Assembly (NCBI GenBank): GCA_041648955.1
Contig: JBAZOD010000006.1
Location: 1-25,067, forward strand
Direction of reading: 5' to 3'
Length of the DNA: 25,067 bases
From: JBAZOD01 sp041648955
GTDB lineage: Bacteria; Patescibacteriota; Patescibacteriia; Patescibacteriales; JAQTRU01
Both the position numbers and the translations under genes were made by a program. Each line of letters starts with the position of its first letter. Within the stretch, counting starts at the first letter, position 1. The notes beneath the pieces were generated by a model. It was not told the origin of the DNA, searched no databases, and saw only the letters and a list, made by a program, of their open reading frames with translations. Shown here in pieces: positions 13,447 through 19,526 of this stretch.

Positions 13447-14046
13447 ATGACTTTAGAAAATTATTTAGATATTATAAGTATAATTATTTTAGGACTAACA
13501 GGATATATAATTTATTTATATACAAAGGCAGCTCAAGAGACCAATAGTATAAGACTCAGGCCGGTATTAAATTTATATTTAAGGGGCGAAGGAGGAAATG
13601 AATATTTTGCTTTAAGAAATATTGGTGAAACAACTGCATATAACATTCAAGTTCATCCTATAGAAATTGAAGGCTATACTTATGAGTTTACCTTCAAACA
13701 GTCTAATTTTATCCTAGAATCCAATGGGGATGAGAAAAGGATATTCTTTCCGACAAGAAAAATGCCAAATGGAGGCATCCAGGGTACAAATATGATATGG
13801 CTTAAACAGCATCTTGTATTAAAACAATTAACCGACGAGGCTTTTCAAGCGGTCGCTAAATTATATTTATCATTTTTAATAAACTATAATAATATTAATG
13901 GGGAAAAATTTTATTCAGTCTTCAAACTTTATTTAGATGCCCCAATTAGCGACGATTTAGTAATTGAATTTATTAGGAGCGAAACAGGTGAATGTAAAAT
14001 GGAAGAAGCTAAAGATATTTGTCGGGCTCAAAACAGATTAAACTAG
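13447..14046 (+). CDS. Membrane-anchored hypothetical protein, 199 aa
   Basis: I start this gene at ATG 13447 (MTLENYLDIISIIILGLTGY) because the open frame upstream runs into a terminator hairpin. The first ~30 residues form one membrane helix (IISIIILGLTGYIIYLYT). A soluble beta-rich domain follows, with the segment LRPVLNLYLRGEGGNEYFAL and then RNIGETTAYNIQVHPIEI. This 'RPvL.l...g....y..l.NiG...A.Ni.v' pattern is common in single-pass proteins of unknown function with an immunoglobulin-like external or cytoplasmic domain. No catalytic motif is visible. A second copy of the 27-nt repeat lies 43 nt after the stop. Confidence 0.6.
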   Translation: MTLENYLDIISIIILGLTGYIIYLYTKAAQETNSIRLRPVLNLYLRGEGGNEYFALRNIGETTAYNIQVHPIEIEGYTYEFTFKQSNFILESNGDEKRIFFPTRKMPNGGIQGTNMIWLKQHLVLKQLTDEAFQAVAKLYLSFLINYNNINGEKFYSVFKLYLDAPISDDLVIEFIRSETGECKMEEAKDICRAQNRLN

Positions 14047-14088
14047 ATTTATTTTATTAATTGTGATGGGTTAAAAGATTGGCTTAGT

Positions 14089-14115
14089 TTTATAACCAAA
14101 CTGCCAAAGGAGCTC
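14089..14115 (+). repeat. 27-nt repeat, copy 2
   Basis: Identical to copies 1 and 3 except for one C replacing A (CTGCCAAAGG against CTGCAAAAGG). It stands between the stop of the membrane-anchored gene (14046) and a strong hairpin. Confidence 0.9.
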
Positions 14116-14121
14116 ATAAAG

Positions 14122-14153
14122 AAAAAGGACAGGTTAGTGCCTGTTCTTTTTTT
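14122..14153 (+). terminator. Bidirectional terminator after repeat copy 2
   Basis: AAAAAGGACAGG, loop TTAGTG, CCTGTTCTTTTT give a 12-bp stem with one G-T pair and T runs on both strands. It can end the plus-strand 13447 gene and the minus-strand 58-codon gene that finishes at 14172. Confidence 0.85.
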
Positions 14154-14171
14154 GATGTTCAGCGTCGATTT

Positions 14172-14348
14172 CTACAAGCCCTCTCTCATTGTCTTGCTCC
14201 ATCGCGCGTCATTGAAGAATTTTTCTTCGGCAGCCAGAGATCCTTGTAATCTCATTGCGCCTTCTCTGAATTCTTGGTTTTCTCTTGCCACTTTCTCTAA
14301 ATTATTTCTTTTTGAGGAGCGACGTTGGTTCGATTTTTTCTGGCTCAT
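14172..14348 (-). CDS. Small basic protein, 58 aa
   Basis: On the minus strand ATG 14348 opens a 58-codon frame (MSQKKSNQRRSSKRNNLEKV, then ARENQEFREGAMRLQGSLAA), ending at TAG 14172-14174. The product has a basic, possibly nucleic-acid-binding N-terminus and an amphipathic helix. GC content and codon mix are higher than in the surrounding DNA, and a good terminator lies 20 nt after the stop. These points favour a real gene over the longer plus-strand frame covering the same bases. No family is recognised. Confidence 0.55.
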   Translation of the reverse strand: MSQKKSNQRRSSKRNNLEKVARENQEFREGAMRLQGSLAAEEKFFNDARWSKTMREGL

Positions 14349-14436
14349 GGCTATGGTTTTTTTTGAATGTTCTTTAAATAGTGTAGTTTATATCACAATA
14401 TAATATTATTATTTTTTTGTCAATGGTTATGAGATA

Positions 14437-14463
14437 TTTATAACCAAACTGCAAAAGGAGCTC
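14437..14463 (+). repeat. 27-nt repeat, copy 3
   Basis: Identical to copy 1 over all 27 positions by eye. It is followed by the hairpin at 14471-14494 and then directly by the -10 box of the swivel-domain operon. Unlike copies 1 and 2, no plus-strand gene ends just before it. Confidence 0.9.
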
Positions 14464-14470
14464 ACAAACA

Positions 14471-14494
14471 AAAGCAGCCTACACGGGCTGTTTT
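14471..14494 (+). terminator. Hairpin after repeat copy 3
   Basis: AAAGCAGCC, loop TACACG, GGCTGTTTT form a stem of about 9 bp with one G-T pair. The T run is short. It separates the repeat from the downstream operon promoter and may insulate it. Confidence 0.6.
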
Positions 14495-14495
14495 G

Positions 14496-14535
14496 TGTTA
14501 TAATATAGCCGTATGAAGCACAAACTTACGGCTAT
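14496..14535 (+). promoter_or_regulatory. Extended -10 promoter and start-spanning inverted repeat
   Basis: TG-T-TATAAT (14496-14504) is an extended -10 box only 8 nt before ATG 14513, so the message would be leaderless or nearly so. A perfect 9-bp inverted repeat, ATAGCCGTA (14505-14513) and TACGGCTAT (14527-14535), covers the transcription start and the start codon. It could be an operator or an RNA hairpin that hides the first codons. Confidence 0.5.
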
Positions 14536-16000
14536 CTGGCCCAACCGCTCCTACTCTTTATATGTAATGAGCATGGTTACGGAGGCCACGGTTAAAGGAT
14601 TCAAAAAAATCTTTCCTAAAAGTTCGATTAACTTCGGTTTTAATTATTATAAAAATACTGAAAATACCTACCTGTATTCTGAGAGTCAGTTTTTAAATAC
14701 AGCCAACGCTATCGCCAGGCAAGCCCTCGCTAATCCAGATTTTTTATTAAAAACATTAAAAATCGCGTATTTAAAAGCGTTAAGATTAAATAAGTTTATA
14801 AAAATAAAAACTAGAGTTATCGCAGAAATATCGGATTACCAATTATTAGATATAGTAAAAAAATTTTCCAATCAATTCATGAAGATGTATTCTTACGGGA
14901 CGGTTGCGATACTAGTCGGCTATTCACAGGATAATGTCCTGTATAAACAAGCCGAAAAAATCATAAAAGAGAAAACGCTAGCCGGCCAGGGTAATTTTTC
15001 CAGGCTATATGTAGCGCTCACTAACCAGCCTAGATTAAATCGTAATTCCGACTTTGATTTGGCTATTATAAATCTCGCTAAAAGAATGAAAAAAGAGCCA
15101 AAGTATTCTTTTAAAAGCATCAGGAGAAATTACAGTCAGGAAATCAAAGAAATTTTAGATAAACATGGCTGGCTTTCCTATGATCTGTGCGATAGCGCTG
15201 GCTGGGATGATAATTATCTTGTTAATCTTATCCTGGAAAAAACAAAACAGGATTTAAACAGACAAAAAAATAATATAATTGAATATCGGAATAAAACCAG
15301 TAGGGAATTTGACAAGGCCGTAAAAGAATTGAATCTAAATAAAAAAGAAATTGATACTTTTAAATCTATAAGAAACTTAGCTTATTATAAATGGGCCAGG
15401 GAATATGAATTTATTGAGGCGCTTTTTAATTTCAAGAAGATCCAGGATGAATTGGCTAGAAGACTAGGTATTGGCACGCTAGAGATGAAATTCTTAATGG
15501 TCTCCGAGTATCCAGGATTATTTGAAAATATTAAAAAAATAAAACCAGAGCTTTTTAAAAGGTTGTCTCAATGTTTGTTTTACTATGATTTTAAAGATGG
15601 CTCCAAGGTTAGTTCCGGCCAAAAAGCACGAGCAGAATGGAATAGGATAAAGCCAAAGTTCAAGGTACAAAATACAAATACTGTCTTAAAAGGCTCGCCA
15701 GCTTATGGCGGAATCGTAAAAGGAACCGTCAGAATAATTAATTCAGTAAGACATATTTCAAAGTTATCGCCTGGTGATATACTTATCGCCGTGGCTACTA
15801 ATCCCGCCTTGTTGCCAGCCATGAAAAAAGCAGCCGCGATAGTTACAAACGAAGGTGGGATAACCTCGCATGCCGCTATTGTTTCCAGGGAACTGCAAAT
15901 TCCGTGTATCGTGGGGACAAAAACGGCTACTAAGGTTTTTAAAGATGGAGATATGGTCGAAGTCGACGCCAAGCACGGATTAATAAAGAAGATTAAATAA
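14513..16000 (+). CDS. Phosphohistidine swivel-domain protein, 495 aa
   Basis: The C-terminal ~95 residues are a PEP-utilising mobile (swivel) domain (PF00391). GSPAYGGIVKGTVRII starts it, LSPGDILIAVATNPALLPAM leads on, and EGGITSHAAIVSRELQIPC carries the phosphorylatable H453. The first ~390 residues are helical, Lys-rich and unfamiliar. They lack the ATP-grasp motifs of PEP synthase or pyruvate phosphate dikinase, and no PEP-binding TIM barrel follows. So the usual donor and acceptor sites are missing or highly diverged. Phosphotransfer with an unknown partner is a reasonable inference. It is the first gene of a tight operon; the second gene starts 10 nt after its stop and has a related C-terminus. 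Confidence 0.75.
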   Translation: MKHKLTAIWPNRSYSLYVMSMVTEATVKGFKKIFPKSSINFGFNYYKNTENTYLYSESQFLNTANAIARQALANPDFLLKTLKIAYLKALRLNKFIKIKTRVIAEISDYQLLDIVKKFSNQFMKMYSYGTVAILVGYSQDNVLYKQAEKIIKEKTLAGQGNFSRLYVALTNQPRLNRNSDFDLAIINLAKRMKKEPKYSFKSIRRNYSQEIKEILDKHGWLSYDLCDSAGWDDNYLVNLILEKTKQDLNRQKNNIIEYRNKTSREFDKAVKELNLNKKEIDTFKSIRNLAYYKWAREYEFIEALFNFKKIQDELARRLGIGTLEMKFLMVSEYPGLFENIKKIKPELFKRLSQCLFYYDFKDGSKVSSGQKARAEWNRIKPKFKVQNTNTVLKGSPAYGGIVKGTVRIINSVRHISKLSPGDILIAVATNPALLPAMKKAAAIVTNEGGITSHAAIVSRELQIPCIVGTKTATKVFKDGDMVEVDAKHGLIKKIK

Positions 16001-16009
16001 AGATATTTT

Positions 16010-17068
16010 ATGACCAAATTACCAAAAATCAATTGGCAGAAAGTAGTGACCAGGGAATATCCATTTCTATGGGCAGATTATACTAACGATGCCTATAAGA
16101 TAATGAGAAAGATAGTCGGCACAACTTTGCGGTACAATTTATTTTATGGAAATAAAGACATTTTAAATATCTATCGAGATCCCAAAGATGTTAGGCGCTC
16201 CTATGCCTTGATTGACGGGGTCGCCAAAGATGTCGCCGCTGTTAGAAGGATGATGGATGTATATGATGAATTAGTCGCCAGGAATTATCAATTATTTAAG
16301 GAGATCGTTGTTCTAAAAGATAAAAACAATATCAGACGGAAACTCTTGGAGTTAGATAGAAATTTTTTGCAGACAGTAATCTATTTTTTGTTTTTTGTTT
16401 TTCTCGGTTATGGAGCCGATAAGCCAAACATAAAGAACTTTTTAAAAAAACACGGTAAAAGATTCGATAAGATAAGAATGTACACGATTGACATGGACAT
16501 GAAACACAAATTCCCTAAATGTTTTTCCCGATATAACAAGCGGCTGTTAAATTTAACGCCGTTAATGCGGAGGAAAGAGTTGTCGATTTTTTTGAAATCT
16601 GGAAAGATTAATATAAGTAAAATAAGACAGAGAGCTAAAAATTATCTGGTTGTAACTAAAAGTTTGCGGACCAAGGAATACGAATTGGCCGATGTCCAAA
16701 GAGTGCTAAAAAAAGAGTTAGCGCATCTGAAAGTTGATATCAGAGCCAAGCTAATCAGAGGGCAAGTATCTTATTTAGGTAATGTTCGAGGTCGGGCCAT
16801 AGTGATAATGTCTAAAAAAGATTACCATAGAATAAAAGTTGGCGATATTTTAGTGACCCCGATGACTAAACCGGATATTGTCTCGTATCTTAAGCGCGTA
16901 AGCGGCATTATCACTAATGATGGCGGCACGCTCTCTCATGCCTCGATTATTTCCCGAGAGATGAAGATTCCTTGCCTGACCGGCACTAAATATGCTACCG
17001 ATATTATCAAAGATGGTGAACGCTTGCATTTAAGAGCTTCTGAGGGATTAGTTGAAAGAATGATTTAA
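16010..17068 (+). CDS. Second phosphohistidine swivel-domain protein, 352 aa
   Basis: The C-terminus again is a swivel domain: RGQVSYLGNVRGRAIVIMSK, then KVGDILVTPMTKPDIVSYL and NDGGTLSHASIISREMKIPC with H310. It is related to, but clearly diverged from, the domain of the upstream protein. The N-terminal ~250 residues are helical with many Lys, Arg and Tyr and share only general character with the upstream N-terminus. No ATP-grasp or PEP-binding domain is present. Two adjacent genes of this kind suggest gene duplication and perhaps a heterodimer or a relay. Spacing is 10 nt to the previous and 8 nt to the next gene, so all three are probably one transcript. Confidence 0.75.
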   Translation: MTKLPKINWQKVVTREYPFLWADYTNDAYKIMRKIVGTTLRYNLFYGNKDILNIYRDPKDVRRSYALIDGVAKDVAAVRRMMDVYDELVARNYQLFKEIVVLKDKNNIRRKLLELDRNFLQTVIYFLFFVFLGYGADKPNIKNFLKKHGKRFDKIRMYTIDMDMKHKFPKCFSRYNKRLLNLTPLMRRKELSIFLKSGKINISKIRQRAKNYLVVTKSLRTKEYELADVQRVLKKELAHLKVDIRAKLIRGQVSYLGNVRGRAIVIMSKKDYHRIKVGDILVTPMTKPDIVSYLKRVSGIITNDGGTLSHASIISREMKIPCLTGTKYATDIIKDGERLHLRASEGLVERMI

Positions 17069-17076
17069 ATTTTATA

Positions 17077-17850
17077 ATGTTTGATAATTATAGATGGATT
17101 ATTGCTTATATGCCAAAATTTGATTCTCTTGAGAATAATTACATTAGATCAAAATCGGAGCTAGAGCCACCGGTTGAACTTCGCGATGATTTTGACGGCC
17201 AATCTTTGGGTAAAATATGGGAATTGGATCGGCTGCCACCGAATGGTTACCAACAAGTTGATGCTCCGGATCGGCCAGGAGAAAAAGCCGTTGAACTTAC
17301 GGTTCACCCGGGTGATTTTTTGAGGCAGGGGCCGGCCGCCGGGCAAATACGTGAACGTTGTGAAATAGGAGAGAAGGCTGAGTATTTTATAAAACCAGGA
17401 GCTAATATTTGGTATGGTTTATCTTTTTACATTCCTAAAAATTTCTTGGTAGTCGATAATCGCTTAGTCATTGCCCAGTGGCGGAATAATAAAACTACTA
17501 AGCGCCACGAAAATCCGCCGCTAGCTTTACGCTACATTAACGGCGAATTAAGATTTACTATAAAAAATGAAGATGAATGGATAACCTTATTTAACGAACC
17601 TAACGCGGAAAAAGGCGCTTGGCACGATCTCTTGGTTAATTATCAGTGGAACAAAGATCACTCTGGTTATTGCGGCGTGGCTCTTGATGGGGCTGATAAA
17701 GGTAAATATGAAGGCCATATCGGCTATGATCATTTACCGGCCGAAATGCATTTTCGTATGGGTCTTTATCGCGATCATTTAGAAGAGCCTCAAAGTTTGC
17801 TTTTTAGTCGTTTTCGGCGAGGCGCAAGTCGTGAGTTTTGCGAAAAATAA
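17077..17850 (+). CDS. Polysaccharide lyase-like (heparin lyase I family) protein, 257 aa
   Basis: After ~35 N-terminal residues the protein follows the jelly-roll pattern of PF14099: LRDDFDGQSLGKIWELDR, an IRERCEIGEKAEYFI strand, then NIWYGLSFYIPKNFLVVDNR and VIAQWRNNK. Later come PPLALRYINGELRFTI, GAWHDLLVNYQW and MGLYRDH. Enzymes of this fold cleave acidic polysaccharides by beta-elimination; related lectin-like members only bind glycans. No signal peptide is visible, which is odd for a secreted lyase, so an intracellular or binding role is possible. It is the last gene of the swivel-domain operon; a strong terminator follows at 17856. Confidence 0.7.
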   Translation: MFDNYRWIIAYMPKFDSLENNYIRSKSELEPPVELRDDFDGQSLGKIWELDRLPPNGYQQVDAPDRPGEKAVELTVHPGDFLRQGPAAGQIRERCEIGEKAEYFIKPGANIWYGLSFYIPKNFLVVDNRLVIAQWRNNKTTKRHENPPLALRYINGELRFTIKNEDEWITLFNEPNAEKGAWHDLLVNYQWNKDHSGYCGVALDGADKGKYEGHIGYDHLPAEMHFRMGLYRDHLEEPQSLLFSRFRRGASREFCEK

Positions 17851-17855
17851 TTTTT

Positions 17856-17881
17856 AAAATAGTCCGTCCGGACTATTTTTT
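17856..17881 (+). terminator. Terminator of the swivel/lyase operon
   Basis: AAAATAGTCC, loop GTCC, GGACTATTTTTT form a near-perfect stem followed by T residues, 6 nt after the stop. It is a strong intrinsic terminator and separates the operon from rpsA. Confidence 0.9.
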
Positions 17882-17935
17882 GTTTAAACTGATTTTTGAC
17901 CAAGATTAGGGGGCTTAAACGGTTTAGTTGGTAGA

Positions 17936-17964
17936 TTGACAAGATTGAGTTTTAGGAGTAAACT
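17936..17964 (+). promoter_or_regulatory. Sigma70-type promoter of rpsA
   Basis: TTGACA (17936-17941), a 17-nt spacer and TAAACT (17959-17964). Transcription would start near 17971, leaving a structured leader of about 120-130 nt. Confidence 0.7.
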
Positions 17965-18002
17965 TGAAGTAATTAATTTAATAACCACCTTTAAGAAAAT
18001 TT

Positions 18003-18091
18003 GCGGGTTAGATGGCTATTGCCGGAGGTGACCGCGAAACTTGATCGTCAGATCAGGTTAGGGAAACTTTTTTTATTATAAAAAGTTAACC
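18003..18091 (+). promoter_or_regulatory. Structured 5' leader of rpsA
   Basis: Nested elements are visible: GCGG...CCGC (18003/18032) around the hairpin GGC-TATT-GCC, then a 7-bp hairpin CTTGATC-GTCA-GATCAGG (18040-18057). A further stem, GGTT with AACTTTTT, pairs with AAAAAGTT and AACC (18056-18091), ending right before the start codon. Unpaired GGAGG and GGGA stretches lie between stems. In E. coli, S1 represses its own leader by binding such a folded region; autoregulation here is inferred by analogy. Confidence 0.5.
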
Positions 18092-18100
18092 GTGAATAAT

Positions 18101-19381
18101 ATGGAGGATAAGAATTTGATAACCGATAACGAATTTGCTAAGTTGCTGGAAAAAGACGACATTAAAATTCCACAAGTCGGCGATATTGTTAAGGGAAAAG
18201 TGGTGGCGGCCTCAAAGTCAGAAGTAAAACTGGATATAGACGGTGTTTTAATGGGCGTTGTCCGTGGGCCGGAAATGTACAATGAGGTTCCGGAATTCTC
18301 CGAGCTTAAACCGGGCGATGAAATCGAAGCGGCCGTTATCGACGAAGAAAATGAAAATGGCGAGCTAGAATTATCTTTCCGGCTAGTCGGGCAAGAAAAG
18401 GCTTGGAATAATTTACGTCAGGCCATAAAAGATAAGACCACAGTTAAGGTTAAAATTATGGATGCTAATAAGGGTGGTTTGTTGAGCCGTTATTGCCAGA
18501 TTGACGGGTTTTTGCCAGTTTCTCAATTGGCACCAGAAAATTATCCGCGCATTTCTGGCGGCGATAAAAGTAAAATATTAGAAAAATTAAAATCCTTTGT
18601 CGGCTCGGAGTTTGAAGTCACAGTAATGACGTTAAGTGAAGAAGACAATAAGGTTATTTTCAGCGAAAAGGACGTCTGGAATAAGAAACAAAAACCGGCC
18701 CTAGATAAATATAAGATCGGCATGACGGTGGACGGTAAGATTACGGCCATTACTAACTTTGGTGTCTTCGTTACCTTTGGTGAGAACATTGAAGGTTTAG
18801 TCCACATTTCCGAATTAGCCTGGCAAAGAATTGATTCGCCGAGCGAGATGTATAAAGTCGGCGATAAGATCAAGGCGGAAATTATTTCTATCGACGGCGC
18901 CAAGGTGTTTTTAAGCGCCAAGAAATTATTGGTTGATCCGTGGCTGGAGGCCAGTGCTAAATATCAAATTGGGCAGATTGTCAGCGGGACAATTTTGAAA
19001 GTTAATCCCTTCGGTTTGTTTGTTAAGCTCGATGAAGAAATCCACGGCCTAGCTCATGTTAGTCTCTTAAATTTGGGCGGCAAAGAGAAGATTACGGAGT
19101 TATATCAACCTGGTGAAGTTAAAAATTTTGAAGTGGTCAGTATTTCTCCCTCGGAACATCGCTTGGGTTTAAAATTAGCCGGCGTCGGCAAAGAACCAAC
19201 TAAGGTTGAAAAGAAAGAAAAGGCGGAAAAAGTTGAAAAAACCGAAAAAGTTGATAAGGCAGAGAAAACTAAAGAATTAAAAACAGATAAGTCCGCTAAA
19301 GCGAAAAAGAGCGAAGTTAAAGAAGAAGTTAAGGAAGAGAAGAAAGAAAAGAAAGCCAAGGCGATTAAAAAAGCTAAATAA
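18101..19381 (+). CDS. rpsA: Ribosomal protein S1, four S1 domains, 426 aa
   Basis: Four OB-fold S1 RNA-binding domains lie at about 26-95, 111-190, 205-274 and 289-360. The last two show the canonical signature, for example GKITAITNFGVFVTFGENIE, GLVHISELAW and GTILKVNPFGLFVKLDEEIH. The protein recruits mRNA to the 30S subunit, which matters where Shine-Dalgarno sequences are rare, as here. E. coli S1 has six domains; four is usual for shorter bacterial versions. Residues 365-426 form a low-complexity Lys/Glu tail (KAEKVEKTEKVDKAEKTKE). I prefer ATG 18101 over GTG 18092, since the GTG abuts the leader stem. It is monocistronic, with terminator at 19407. Confidence 0.92.
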   Translation: MEDKNLITDNEFAKLLEKDDIKIPQVGDIVKGKVVAASKSEVKLDIDGVLMGVVRGPEMYNEVPEFSELKPGDEIEAAVIDEENENGELELSFRLVGQEKAWNNLRQAIKDKTTVKVKIMDANKGGLLSRYCQIDGFLPVSQLAPENYPRISGGDKSKILEKLKSFVGSEFEVTVMTLSEEDNKVIFSEKDVWNKKQKPALDKYKIGMTVDGKITAITNFGVFVTFGENIEGLVHISELAWQRIDSPSEMYKVGDKIKAEIISIDGAKVFLSAKKLLVDPWLEASAKYQIGQIVSGTILKVNPFGLFVKLDEEIHGLAHVSLLNLGGKEKITELYQPGEVKNFEVVSISPSEHRLGLKLAGVGKEPTKVEKKEKAEKVEKTEKVDKAEKTKELKTDKSAKAKKSEVKEEVKEEKKEKKAKAIKKAK

Positions 19382-19406
19382 ACGTCAAGTTAAGATAAAA
19401 ATTGAT

Positions 19407-19435
19407 AAAAATGCCCGGATTTTCCGGGCGTTTTT
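19407..19435 (+). terminator. Terminator of rpsA
   Basis: AAAAATGCCCGG, loop ATTTT, CCGGGCGTTTTT give an 11-12 bp stem with T run, 26 nt after the rpsA stop. Confidence 0.9.
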
Positions 19436-19471
19436 AGACAGATTTTGGTTGCTAATCGGCTTTTTTCTGAT

Positions 19472-19500
19472 TTGTCAAACGCTTTTTTTCGTATTATAAT
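19472..19500 (+). promoter_or_regulatory. Sigma70-type promoter of ftsH
   Basis: TTGTCA (19472-19477), 17-nt spacer and perfect TATAAT (19495-19500). The message would start near 19507, about 20 nt before ATG 19527. Confidence 0.8.
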
Positions 19501-19526
19501 AAAAGTACTAAATTTATCCTTATCTT

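Noticed and set aside
14137..14403. An 88-codon frame on the plus strand
   Set aside because: It starts inside the terminator hairpin after repeat copy 2, has unusual composition, and overlaps a better minus-strand gene (14172-14348) that has its own terminator.
13256..14494. CRISPR array made of the 27-nt repeats
   Set aside because: There are only three copies, spaced by hundreds of bases with genes between them, no regular spacers and no cas genes.
16382..16410. Membrane helix in the second swivel protein (FLQTVIYFLFFVFLGYG)
   Set aside because: It is short and isolated within a charged helical region; probably a buried helix, so no membrane location is claimed.
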